From positions 44,996,001 to 45,060,000 of the forward strand of contig JARDYH010000002.1 in the NCBI GenBank assembly GCA_029215795.1: DNA of 64,000 nt, in the 5' to 3' direction. Made by a program: the position numbers and the translations under genes. The notes under the pieces are model-generated. The model was not told the DNA's origin. It was given only the letters and a program-made list of their open reading frames with translations, and did not search any database. The stretch's first letter is position 1, and each line of letters opens with the position of its first letter. Shown here one piece after another: positions 47,605-58,125 of the stretch. Source of the DNA: Anniella stebbinsi. Its lineage: Eukaryota > Chordata > Lepidosauria > Squamata > Anniellidae.

Positions 47605-47715
47605 ATAAGACAGTGACCAATCGTGCAGCAAGGATTCAAGCAGGCTCCAATCACAATGTTGGAGGAGGGCTAAGGATATCCCAGCATAAAACTCCCACAC
47701 TTGGTGTTCCAGCTC
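47605..47715 (+). promoter_or_regulatory. Promoter-like segment of copy B
   Basis: GACCAATCGTGCAGC at about 47616, GCTCCAATCACAATG at about 47644 and CAGCATAAAACTCC at about 47681: two CCAAT boxes followed by a TATA-like box, pointing into the element. Preserved in copy A at 35720-35840. No experimental support. Confidence 0.35.
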
Positions 47716-48544
47716 TGTTGGGAGTTAGGCATTGAGGGGAGAAGGGTGGATTTTGTTGGAGCTCTGTCCTGACTCTTGGGTCTTATAATTACTTGGGGGC
47801 AAATTGTTAAGAGATTCATTGTAGTCTTGCATCTTTGTGTCTCAGTTTTGTTTGGCTGTTCGTTGCTTTTGTGTTTGAGTTATAATTTTAATTTTTTTCT
47901 ACATTTTCTGTTTGGTTTCATTGAAGGGTTAGGTTAGCATGAGTGGGGGTACTGTGACTGAGGGAGTGTTTTTGTCCTCTTCTCTGTTTAACTTTCTTTA
48001 AAAAAACAAACAAATATATTAATATATATATATTTCTCTCCCTCTCTCTCTCTCTCTGGGTGTGTGTGTTTGCTTGATTGAGTGTGAGTGTGCTAGTGTG
48101 TCCTGTAGCCTGCTACACAGGATAACACTACACACTCTCTGGTCAAAGCAGCACACAAACTGTTTGCAAAGGATTGTTATTATAAATAATAATTTCATTG
48201 TGAATCACTTTGTACCAGTATGAAACGCGGCTCTAAGGCATGCCTTGGGCAAGGTGGCTCTGGTTCTAGGAGAGATGCTGTTGCTACTGGGGGCAGTTCT
48301 GGGGTGGCTGTCTCTCCCTCTCACACATTTTATTTCTTTTTGAAAGATGCTGCTCCAGCCAATGTTTCCAGTCTGGAGGGACTGCTATAGGGAGCTTTGA
48401 GTTGAGTGATTCCTGTATTATTGTTTTTCATCACTACATCCCTGGGTCATGGAGTCTGTTACTGAGGGACTGCAGAAGCATCCCCCTCACGCATTTCTTT
48501 CTTTTTTTTCTTTCTTTTTTTTTGAGACCCTGGTCCAGGCAATG

Positions 48545-49030
48545 TGCCTACCTGTACCCTGAACATGACTTATATTAATTTGGCAAAGTGCCTACCTGTA
48601 CCCTGAATGTGACTTATATTAATTTGGCAAAATGTCAGCTCTACCCTGAACGTGACTTATATTAATTTGGCAAAGTGCCTACCTCTACCCTGAACGTGAT
48701 TATATTATTTTGGCAAAGGGCCTACCTGTACCCTGAACGTGACTTATATTAATTTGGCAAAAGGCCTACCTCTACACAGAACGTGACTTATATTAATTTG
48801 GCAAAGCGCCTACCTCTACCCTGAACGTGACTTATATTAATTTGGCAAACCGCCTACCTCTACCCTGTACGTGATTTATATTAATTTGGCAAAGTGCCTA
48901 CCTCTACCCCGAACGTGACTTTTATTTGGCAAGGTGCCTACCCCGAACGTGACTTTTACTTGGCAAAGTGCCTACCCCGAACATGATCTTTACTTGGCAA
49001 AGTGCCTACCCCAAACGTGGCTTTATTTGC
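48545..49030 (+). repeat. 44-bp minisatellite in copy B
   Basis: About eight full units of 'gtgcctacctgtaccctgaa' plus 'cgtgacttatattaatttgg' plus 'caaa', then three shortened units ('gtgcctaccccgaacgtgac'). Units are contiguous without unique spacers. Confidence 0.92.
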
Positions 49031-50168
49031 CACTGCTCCAGCCAATGTGTGCAGCTCTGGCATGAAGAACTGCCCACCTGCCTGCACGGGGATGGCAGGC
49101 AGACTGGGTCAGTTTAATTTTCTAGCATGATGAGGTTAAGGCGGTGTGTGAGGGTTGTTTTGATGGGATCCTCCAGGTTTCCTCGCTACCTGGGGTATCT
49201 CCGGGCCCAATGAGGCCCTGCCTGCTAAGGCTGGCTAAAACAACTGTAATGCCCGTGCGATTCCCCTACCCCCCCCCAATCCTTTTAATTTGTAAACATG
49301 CATGGCCTAATCAATGAGACAAGGCAGCAGCAGTTCACCATCTTCTCATTAACACATTTTACTTTTATGACTGCATATGGAAGGCACTGCCTAGGTTTAT
49401 CCACAGGTTTTGAAAGTTCATTGTATTCATAATATACCTATAAGTCTCAGCAGCAGCAAGCATGGAGTGCATTACCGTTGGAAACAGTGCATGTTGTTGA
49501 GAGCTTAGTAACACCTGCAGCTGTGCGTCTGAAATTGGGCACAGATGAGTCCCCTCAAGGCCATCTGTGAGATGGCCATGGGTACTGGACGATGACGTCT
49601 CTTGAAAAAGGACCACATTTCAGCCACCTGAAACAGTGTATTAGAAAGCTTACTTCCAAGTAACGCTTGCACTGATTGTTCTAAAATTTGGCATACAAGA
49701 CTAGCAGCACTTAGTCTGCACTGTGACCAAGTTTCAAACCTGTAACTTGGAAAATTAAGACTTTTTAGGCCTTTCTCTGAGTCAAAAATCAACTCTCTAG
49801 GGCAAAATGGAGAAACGATGAAATATCAGATTTCCGATAATTATTGGAAATATGATACGATACGGGTCACCTACAATATAATTGGAGACAATAATTTTTT
49901 TGGTCCAAAATTCCGATAACTATACAATATGATATTTTTGGGCATTCACATCCCTAATCTCAACCCCTTTCAAAACCATCTAAACCCATGGCCATTACTA
50001 CAACTTGAGGCAACAAATGCCATCAATTAATTATGGTTTCTGTAAAGTAAGCTATACACAAAGAGTGGTATTCCCTCACCTGCCATGTGTGTGTAAACAA
50101 TTTTACCACAACCCTTAAGAGAGATGTGCAGAGAAGCCAAGCCTTTGCGTGACCTTAGGTTGGCCATG

Positions 50169-50265
50169 GGTTGTATCCAATGGCATGTATTCACTGCTAG
50201 TCCAATTTAAGCCCCATTCATTTCAATGGGTCTACTCTAAGTAGGACTAACATTGAATATAACCC
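50169..50265. mobile_element. Short palindromic DNA-transposon fragment
   Basis: 'gggttgtatccaatggcatg' then 'catttcaatgggtctactct', a second copy of the kind at 30990-31076. Confidence 0.45.
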
Positions 50266-50545
50266 CATGTGTCCTATTTTACAGAGAACACTCCTCTATT
50301 TGAAGGACTGCCCTGTCCAAGAACCAAAAGAAAGAAAGATCAGGGACCTTGAAGTTGCCCATCAACAGTTAATACCTGGTCAGCAGACTGAGTGGACATG
50401 TTGATCAACTGCCCCTATAGTGAGTTTTATTCTATTTCTATTTTAATTTTAATGATTTCTAAATTTGCATATACATAAATTTTATGTGAATCTATGTCTT
50501 TTTTGCCCTCTTTTTCAGTGATGCATTTCCTGTTTTTGGTGAAGT
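50266..50545. repeat. Dispersed repeat with GTCCTCTATTTGAAGG block
   Basis: 'gagaacactcctctatttga' and 'cagtgatgcatttcctg' correspond to 'gaggacagtcctatatttga' and 'tagtgatacatttcct' at 58765-58900. Ends and class unknown. Confidence 0.45.
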
Positions 50546-51150
50546 AGGAGTCACCACCCTCCATGTCCTTGTGTAGCCTAGGCCAATTATAGAGAGGCAT
50601 AACTGGGCCTCTTTTGCATGCCTCCAACAGTCTTAGATACGAACAGCCCATTAACTCACCCAAGTTCTCATAGAGAAGGACTATCTGATGGTCAGTGAAA
50701 AATCTTTTGGTTCCTTTTCCTAAATTGTCTAGAGGAAGGAAATCTTATTTACCTACTCTATGTGTTCATGTTGTACGGGGTCAATAATTGGCTCCATTAG
50801 GCTTTGAATCTTCCACCATATGGCTTCCACAGTGAATGGCTTCATCCGAGGTTGGAGGGAGGGAGGAATTTAAGGGACAATGATGAATAGAAAAGTGAGG
50901 CAGACCCAAATTTACCTCTCATAGCTTACCAGCTTGAGGGAACCTGGGGTAGGTTCTTTCACCACTGGACCCTGAATTTATTCATGTTCTTATTTATTAT
51001 ATCACTTTCACCACATTTGGAGGCATTATTAACTTCCAAGGTTTACCAGATAAGGTGCTGATTATGCTGATAGGGCCGATTCATCACACCATTAAGGTAT
51101 GGGCAATGACGACCAGTTATGTAATATTATTGGATTGATATATGGATGCC
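50546..51150. other. Unassigned sequence
   Basis: No gene or repeat recognised. Confidence 0.3.
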
Positions 51151-51154
51151 TTTA

Positions 51155-52436
51155 TTTATTTTTTATTATTATTGTATCTCTTTCTCTCTCGTGGAGGTTT
51201 TTCTAGACAGACATGATGGGCTTTGTCAAGTCATGCTGTCTTTTACAGATTCAGGAATTTCCTGACAATTGGTCATGTTTTAAGTAGGGCTTCTGGATGT
51301 TGGTGTGGATGTATTTTGGTAGGCCCAGTTTCTGAAGGTTTTCTGTATAATTTTTTGATGTGACGCTGGTGACTGATGTGACTAACGGAATATTTGTGAC
51401 CGTTTCCTGTTGCCATAGTTCTTTGACTTCCATGGGTAGTGGTGTATATTTGTCTCTTTTTTCTTCTTCCTTTTCAACAACATTTTTGTCATTCAGTATT
51501 GCTATGCCGATGAGGTATGTGTGTTTTTCTTTTTTGTCTATGACCATTACGTCTTGTCGGTTGCAGGGTATTGTCTTGTCGGTATGAATTGTTCTGTCCC
51601 AGTATATTTTATGATCTGCATTTTCCAAGATTGTTTCAGGTGAGTATGTATAATATGGTGTAGGTTGTTTGATAAAGTTGAATTTGATGGCCAGTTGTTG
51701 GTGAATTATTTTTGCAGCTGTATTGTGTCTGTCTCTATAGTCCATTCCTGCCAGAATTTTACATCTTCCTGTTATATGGTCTATTGTTTCTTGGAACTGA
51801 TGGCATTTCCTGCATAGGTCTGATGTTACACTGTTATCTTTTATGATGTATTTTTGGTAGTTCTTGGTGGCTATAACTTGATCCTGTATAGCTATTAGGA
51901 AACCTTCTGGTTCTGGAAATAGTTCACCCTTCCTGAGCCATTTGTACGATTGTTCTTTGTTTATTTGTGGTTCTGTATTATGTTGTAGTGCTTCCCATGG
52001 AGTGCTTTTTGTGCCCATTTTTCTTTTTTCTCTATGAGTGTGAGTGGTCATGTTTGGTCTTCATTTTGTAGTGCTCAGTTGAGTGGGGTGTAATTTTACT
52101 ATGGCTTTATGAATGGGGGTGTTTTTAGTGTGGAAGAATTCTCTGAGTGATTTTATCTGTTTAGCATGCATTGTGTTAATATCTACCAGACTTCCTCCTT
52201 GTTTCCTGTTGATCGTTGTTCTTTCAATGCATGAGTTGGGATGGAGTATGTGGTGTTTTGTGAGTTCAGTGCGATTGAGTGCATGTATTTCTTAGAGTTC
52301 AGTGTGTAACCAGTATATGATTTCGAATGAGCATGTGAGCATGGGTATTGCGTACGTGTTGATGGCTTTGAAAATGTTTTTTGAGTTGAGTTTAGATTTT
52401 ATGATTTGTGATAGGTGAGTTTTATATTGCATTCTT
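51155..52436 (-). mobile_element. R4-like LINE, 5'-truncated
   Basis: Minus-strand element with the 3' end of a reverse transcriptase, a zinc finger and a restriction-like endonuclease, followed by a short 3' UTR and an A/T-rich end (ATT runs on the plus strand at 51160-51177). The domain order, endonuclease after the reverse transcriptase, is that of the R2/R4/Dong group and differs from L1, L2 and CR1, which have an N-terminal endonuclease. The 5' side is cut at 52436, where a SINE adjoins. Confidence 0.8.
51251..52436 (-). pseudogene. R4-like RT C-terminus, zinc finger and endonuclease
   Basis: The long frame (52051-51251, 266 codons) has Cys80, Cys83, His92 and Cys97 (CCHC finger, CRKCH...HITGRC). 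The restriction-like endonuclease core follows: RQDVMVIDKKEKHTYLIGIA at residues 165-184. In the R2/R4 group this is PD, 12-14 residues, then D/E and K. Here Pro166 is Gln and the second acid (182) is Gly. The end is KLGLPKYIH...LSGNS. Upstream on the same strand are FKAINTYAIPMLTCSFEIIY (reverse-transcriptase thumb region), a stop, HALNRTELTKHHILHPNSCI and INRKQGGSLVDINTMHAKQI, with another stop before 52051. Relaxed specificity or inactive; surely non-functional as a whole. Confidence 0.82.
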
Positions 52437-52675
52437 ATTCTTATTCTTATTACATTTATATCCCACCTTTTTTCCTCCAAGGAACCCCAGGTGTTCTACA
52501 TAATCCTCCTCCTCTCCATTTATCGTCACAACAACCCGTGAGGTAGGTTGAGCTGAGAGTTTGTGAATAGCCCAAAGTCACCTGGTGAGCTTCCATGGCC
52601 AATCGGGGACTAGAACCTGGATCTCCTGACTCCTAGTAAACATTCTAGCCACTATACCATGTTGCTTTGGTTCAC
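52437..52675 (-). mobile_element. MIR-like tRNA-derived SINE
   Basis: On the minus strand: A-box-like TATAGTGGCTAGAATG, B-box-like GGTTCTAGTCCCC, then 'ggtgactttgggctattcac', 'ctcacgggttgttgtgacga' and the 3' part 'ggtgggatataaatgtaata' with a (AAGAAT)n tail. This order is that of the MIR/CORE-SINE superfamily with an L2-like 3' end. Well preserved. Its tail abuts the truncated end of the R4-like LINE. Confidence 0.87.
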
Positions 52676-52884
52676 AAAATTCAAAGTTTATTGCTTTAAT
52701 GTTTTCCGATCTTAGTCATTTCAGATTACTTTTACAAAAGATTATTCTTGATGAGATGAAAGAGTCTAGTCATGACCATTATGAGTGCTGAGGTGCTACA
52801 AATGCAGGGTGCACATGCACACTTGCACACATGTGTGAACACACACATATACACATTCACATCCTGCAAGAGAAGGCTATCAAT

Positions 52885-53095
52885 AGCTATTAGTCCTGAT
52901 GGCTATGTGCTACCTTCAGCAGAGGCAATAAGCCTATATACACCAATTGCTGAGGAACATGGGTGGGAGGGTGCTGTTGCACCTGTGTCCTGCTTGTGGA
53001 TTCCTGGTCGACATCTGGTTGGCCACTGTGTGAATAGAGTGCTGGACTAGATGTACTCTAGGTGTGATCCAGCATGGCTCTCCTTATGTTCTTAT
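52885..53095 (+). mobile_element. CR1 LINE 3' UTR
   Basis: 'gctgaggaacatgggtggga', 'cctgtgtcctgcttgtggat', 'ctggttggccactgtgtgaa' and 'agcatggctctccttatgtt' form the CR1 3' UTR in plus orientation, the reverse of 59128-59290. Confidence 0.82.
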
Positions 53096-54178
53096 TAAAA
53101 AGAAGACGAAAAACACTCTAGATGTACTCTGCTCTCTGGAAATCAACAGTGGCCGTAAAATTTGTGGTGGAGTGGTAGTGGCATGAGGGCTGCAAAAAAC
53201 ACCTTGGTGGCCTACATGTGCCCCTTAGGCCACAGGTTGTGAACCCTTGCTATAAACTGATGAGCTACTAAAGCTCAAGCTTTAACTATGACTGTTTTCT
53301 TGCCTTCTTGGCAGTATTTTGAACCTGTTTGAAGAGTATATGCTGCTTTAGAGTTTCTGTGATTGGGAACCTTACCAAGGTTGGGGCATGATACTTATGT
53401 GCCCCATCCATGCCCCTCTACATTAGCCCTACACAAGGGCAGGCAAACACCTGCATAGGGTTTTTGCTGGGAGTCAAACAGGTACCCCCCCTTTCCCTAT
53501 GTCTGCGTCACTTTCTGTATATCAAAATGATGAAATATAGATATGTGAAAATTACTAATCAGCACTGTGTTGGTATATACTTGGGATTCATTTCCTGCTA
53601 CAAGGAGAACTTTAAGTACAGACCATGTGTGTGGGTATCTCCCAGTCTTTAGTATGTGATTATCATAATCTCGGGGTTGGGGGGAAGTTTATACAGCAAT
53701 GTGTCTTGAGATTTATGTCATGAATGATTCTGTACACGTGAAAGGCTTTTGTTGTTGTTAGAAAATGAAGCGCATGGTCTCTCTAGAGGAAATAAGGTGC
53801 ACACTTTTCCTTCTTTATTCTGTGCCTGGGATGTTTACAGTTTCTATGCAAACACATGCAAACATTTTCAAGGTAATGTTGATGAAGGTGAAACTATTAC
53901 TAGAAAGCATACAAGTGTATGCTTTAATGTCTGGCATATAAATAAGTGCATCTGTGTAAATATCAAGGCACATCAACAATACCAAAATCTCATAGCAAAT
54001 TATGTACTTTACAAAACTCAGGTGTGCCACAAAACATGAAACATAGCCAATAGCTCATTCCCTATTGAACAATTAAATGCCAGCCACCACTGATATGTAG
54101 GAGGGTGAGGGGGATGACCATCTTGGCCATTACATTTCCATAGGCAGATGCTTGCTTATCCCCCCCATGATAAAATAC
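53096..54178. other. Unassigned sequence
   Basis: No repeat or gene recognised. Confidence 0.35.
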
Positions 54179-54181
54179 ATT

Positions 54182-54404
54182 GGCTCAATTCGGACGACAC
54201 GATAGTCAATGGTGGGTTGACTAACCCTAACCCTCACACTAACCCAAGGGGGCACTCCCCACACAACATGGTAATAAATAATCAACTGTGGTGTGGATGA
54301 GGATCAGCGCTAAGTTATGGCAGCATTCGGATGACACAATAGTCAAAACAACTGACGATTGTTTCCCCCACACCAGTTGTTTATTGTGTCATCCAAATTG
54401 AGCC
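54182..54404. mobile_element. 223-bp MITE with 3-bp ATT duplication
   Basis: Tips GGCTCAATTCGGACGACACG and, from the right, GGCTCAATTTGGATGACACA, about 25 bp of inverted repeat. ATT at 54179-54181 and 54405-54407 is a possible 3-bp duplication, as in PIF/Harbinger elements. A second inverted pair is inside ('gacgacacgatagtcaa' / 'gatgacacaatagtcaa' in direct order at 54192 and 54333). The CCCTAA-like words near 54224 are part of it. Confidence 0.75.
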
Positions 54405-54639
54405 ATTCTGTACATAGGCCTGACAGCTTAATTTGCTTTTAAGTCAAACCAAGAATGGAATCACAGTCCCACCAAAATCAGAGTCATCAGCCTCCATTGG
54501 CATAAACTGTGGTGAGCGTCAAATGCCTCTCAGAATTGAAGTTGTTCACTCAGGCTCTCCCTGACTTGCAATTGATCATGATATTGCTCTGTTTTACTGC
54601 TTTGTTGTGATGTTTTAAAGGTATTTGTCATATATATTT

Positions 54640-54706
54640 TTGTGTAAATTGCTTGGAAATCCTGGGATGTCAAGTGGTATAGAAGCAGCTTAAATAAATA
54701 AATAAA
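54640..54706 (+). mobile_element. L2 3'-terminal fragment
   Basis: 'gtcaagtggtatagaagcag' followed by (AAAT)n: decayed version of the L2 end at 47300. Confidence 0.5.
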
Positions 54707-55146
54707 GCTTTGCCTTAGGATTCATTTTGGCAACTGTAGCCTTTAGCTTTGATCATTCTATTGCAAAGCAAAGGTTCCACACTACAGATTACATGCAAAA
54801 GGTGTGTACTTGCAATTTAATGGACCATTTTATAAAGAAAAGCTGCTTCAGAAAGGAGTGAATAAAGAATTGGCAAGGCCCAGTGCTTCCCTGTGCCAAG
54901 TCAACCCACAAGCGGCTTTTTATGATGATTAAAAAAAAACTGTCAGGAAACCACATGTTTGATTGCAACGTATGATCAGTTTGACTGAGAGAGTTAATCA
55001 AAAGTTCTAGACAAGTTTGACATGTCTCTTGCAAGGGTATATCTTTCTTTGCAAGTAAACATGGTGAAAAATTATTCTCATGTTGCCATTTTCATAAATA
55101 AAGTGACTTTGGAAAGCAGTTGTGAGAAAAATGGAAACCTAAAGTA
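54707..55146. other. Unassigned sequence
   Basis: Nothing recognised. Confidence 0.3.
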
Positions 55147-55154
55147 CTACATAA

Positions 55155-55593
55155 CAGAGATCTATGAGAAATTAATTTCAGTTCATTTTTGACCAACATT
55201 TACCCAGAACACACGTACTGGAACCTGACATGGACACAAATGCAATCTGCAGTCGAAATCCATCTATTTCCAAGCTTGTGACCTGGAAATCAAATGGAAA
55301 CCAAAACAAAACAAAACCCTGTGTTGAAAAAATGTACACATTTGAAAAATGTCCATGAAAAAATGCATATTTTTAAAAAAGTGTTCACTCACATGCTTTA
55401 CTCAATTGGAGAAAAAAATGTACATTTAAAAATGACCGCTGTTGATGCATACATTTGGGGAAATGTACCTGAATTTTCAAGAAAAAAGACAAAAAAAACT
55501 CACAATCTGATAGAGATATAATTCAGAATTAGCTTCAAAGTGGAATTCGGAGAAACTCAACAAATCTGGGGATTGCTGATTCATACATCCCTA
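55155..55593. mobile_element. 439-bp hAT MITE, AAATGTGCA family
   Basis: Flanks CTACATAA (55147-55154) and CTACAGAA (55594-55601) match at 7 of 8. Right tip inverted reads TAGGGATGTATGAATC; the left tip is eroded. Interior 'aaaatgtacacatttgaaaa' and 'gcatacatttggggaaatgt' typify the family. Confidence 0.75.
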
Positions 55594-55601
55594 CTACAGA
55601 A

Positions 55602-56289
55602 GGGCTTAAAAACCAACATAAATTACTAATCCTACATGATCTCACATATTTTGGGTTTTCTAAGGACTCCTCTGATATGGGTGAAAAATAATAAACCACA
55701 TGAAAAAGCTGTTCCTAATTGCAAAAACTACCAGGCCTATGGATTGCATATGAATCCCAGAACAGTGATCTTCCTAGAAAAGAGATAAATAGCAGACATC
55801 AAAACATTTGGAACAATGAAAGAGAATGACAGAAGGAATGAATTGCAAATCAATTTGATTTCTTTGTGTGAGAAATGTCAAAAGTGTGGAAATAAGATCC
55901 TGCCATATTACACCCTAATAATTATTTCTGCTAGCTGTGTGATGCATCGGTGCCACTGCTGCCAAAACAGGAGAACCGTGGACAAGAGCTGTCTTACAGA
56001 AGTGATCAAAGACTAGACATGCAACTTGGGATTCATAATGGCTGCAACCCACTTTCAACAACAAACTTCTAATAATGCAAAAACATGTCCAACATCTCTG
56101 TAACTTTAACTTCTTACACACACACACACACACACACTATGAAAAGCATCTATGATATGATGTGAATACGAGTATGTCCAGTTCATTATGTATTTGAATC
56201 TCAGTGCATGCACTGGAAGGTGCGGCAGGTAATGACTTACCAAAACATACTGAGGGACTGAAGTAACCACTCATATGGCCATTCTATTG
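55602..56289. other. Unassigned; (CA)n at 56116-56138
   Basis: The CA microsatellite is the only repeat recognised; the 66-codon frame at 55816-56016 has no motif. Confidence 0.35.
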
Positions 56290-56404
56290 TTACATTGTGC
56301 TTATTATTACTATTATTTACATTTCTATACCGCCCCATAACCGAAGCTGTCCGGGCGGTCTACCTAAACATTAAAAATGATATACAAAATTTAAAATCAT
56401 AAAA
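56290..56404 (-). mobile_element. L2 3' UTR fragment
   Basis: 'acatttctataccgccccat' and 'gctgtccgggcggtctacct' match the minus-strand L2 3' end. It directly abuts a plus-strand L2 end, giving a tail-to-body inverted junction. Confidence 0.75.
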
Positions 56405-56669
56405 ACACGTATTCATTGTGCTTCACAATGAATGACCTGCCGGGAGAGATCCGTGAACTTACCAGTCTTCAGGAATTTAAAAGATCTATAAAGACTGAGC
56501 TCTTCTGGCAGGCTTACTCAGATGAATTTTAAGTGTTTTATTGGTGTTTTATTGGTATTTTTAATGATACACTGGTTTTATGTATTTTTAATCAGTTTTG
56601 TGTGTTTTATGATGATGTTGTTCCCCGCCTCGATCCGGAGGGAGAGGCGGGAAATAAATAAATATATTA

Positions 56670-56700
<31 letters not shown>
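56405..56700 (+). mobile_element. L2 LINE 3' end with intact C-terminus
   Basis: Plus-strand translation from 56425: MNDLPGEIRELTSLQEFKRS and IKTELFWQAYSDEF then a stop, the last 34 residues of an L2-type ORF2. The 3' UTR follows with 'gttccccgcctcgatccgga', 'gggagaggcgggaaataaat' (hairpin-like inverted repeat of CCCGCCTC/GAGGCGGG) and an (ATT)n tail at 56669-56700. A different subfamily from the 6-kb copy. Confidence 0.85.
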
Positions 56701-56702
<2 letters not shown>

Positions 56703-57925
56703 CTCCATATTCATGAGTTGTTTGTGTTGGTGGTATCTCGATATTCCTGCTTGTGATGAAGCAGTTAAGATGACAACTTTAACAGCAACTCACCAAAGTC
56801 AATACTGCTGAAATGCATTGCCTCAGATAGTGCACAGCCAAGCACCAAAGGATCAAGCACATTGGCTCTTCCAGAAAATAAAATGCCCTTTCTAGAGATT
56901 CTCTACCTTAGGAATGGCCCTTGAGGATTCAGTCTAGAAGGCTATAAACTACTTCAGTGCAGTCAGGCCTCTTGAGATTAGTTCTCCTACAGATTAATTC
57001 TGTGACTATATTCAACTGTTTAAAATGTGTATTTGTCTTCGCTAAAGTGGATTAAAACAAAGTCTGCTGAAAGCATAGCCTAGATATCACGTCAATACAT
57101 AACTCTTGATGCCCAATCAAGAACAACATAAATATTTGCATTTCTTTGAAGGAAAACTAATTTAAAGTACACCAATGAGGAACTTGCATTAGCTTGGGGA
57201 GGGGGTACTCCTAATAAGTAAGTCATTTTTACATCATGCTTTACACATAAAATGAAATGGTTTATTTAACACACTTAGCTAGTAAATATAACGATTAGGA
57301 CTTAAAGAAGCCTTGTAATTGCATGGATATGTTTGTTTGTTTGTTTGTTTGTTTGTTTGTTTGTTTTGAATTACATTGAATCATTTTTAAATTTGAAGCT
57401 ATTTATTTTTGGGTCCTTTTTTAAAAAGTATTCCATTAATGCCCAGATGATGTCCCATTTGAAATCAATGTCACAATGGCCCTGACCAAGAAGGGGATGA
57501 TATTTGAAACTGCCATTAATTATTATTTATACAAAACTCTTATTTGTAAAATGCTTTGCCAGCATAATTGGCCATCAATTGCTCAGGCTCATTGACTTTA
57601 GTGGGCATAATTGTGCTTATCTATCACCTGATCTACGCATGCAGCAAAAGATGAAGCAGTAGAAACTGGAGATAGTAAAGCAGACCATGTCTGGTGTGGG
57701 ATGCTATTTTTAATGATACTCCAAATTTAAAAAATACACAGAGACAAACTTTTTTGGGAGATTTGCTTGTACCCTGATCCCACACTTGATGAGACCTCTT
57801 CTGAGGAGTGTGGCCCCCAGTATACATTATGTTTATGAGGAGTTAAAACCCCTTGAGAAACAACCAGAGGCTTCCTCCTCAGGTGACACCCTGCCCATGG
57901 TATGTGGTATGAAAGGACACACTGG
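56701..57925. other. Unassigned; (TTTG)n at 57329-57366
   Basis: The TTTG microsatellite has about nine units. No gene-like frame. 57000-57260 is AT-rich and repeat-poor. Confidence 0.4.
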
Positions 57926-57929
57926 GCTT

Positions 57930-58125
57930 GTTCAGACAACACACTAAGCCAAAGTTCTGTTGATAGCCCTTTTGCAGCAAATGGTCAGTGAGCATGCTTA
58001 AAACACATGACACACTAAGCCATAATGTTTAACACACCAATATATCATGTGTGTGCATATATAAAAACACTGTGATTACATGGAACACTTAAGTGCATTT
58101 AATGAAGGATATGTGAGTACAGTTA
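57930..58125. mobile_element. Harbinger-like MITE fragment
   Basis: 'gggcttgttcagacaacaca' and 'ctaagcca', repeated as 'catgacacactaagccataa' 60 bp on. Resembles the tip of the 54182 element in its GACAACAC/GACGACAC core. Ends uncertain. Confidence 0.4.

Larger units (their letters stand above)
47390..49956 (+). mobile_element. CGATA-tipped hAT-like element, copy B (2.6 kb)
   Basis: Flanks GTCTCAAC (47382-47389) and ATCTCAAC (49957-49964) match at 7 of 8 bases, as expected for an hAT duplication. Tips TAGGGATGTGCATCG and, from the right, TAGGGATGTGAATGCCC. The first 140 bp hold nine CGATA/TATCG words and the last 130 bp more of them. The interior has a promoter-like segment (47600-47710), a T/C-rich part, a minisatellite (48545-49030) and a segment near 49490-49790 shared with copy A. 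I see no transposase. Interior shared with copy A in reverse, so the whole unit is a transposable element and not a chance inverted repeat. Confidence 0.88.

Noticed and set aside
48545..49030. CRISPR-like array
   Set aside because: Units are contiguous with no unique spacers, and the genome is eukaryotic; it is a minisatellite within a transposon.
52590..52675. Possible tRNA gene on the minus strand
   Set aside because: This is the tRNA-like head of the MIR-like SINE.
54217..54246. Telomere-like CCCTAA words
   Set aside because: Only two to three imperfect units inside a MITE; not an interstitial telomere.
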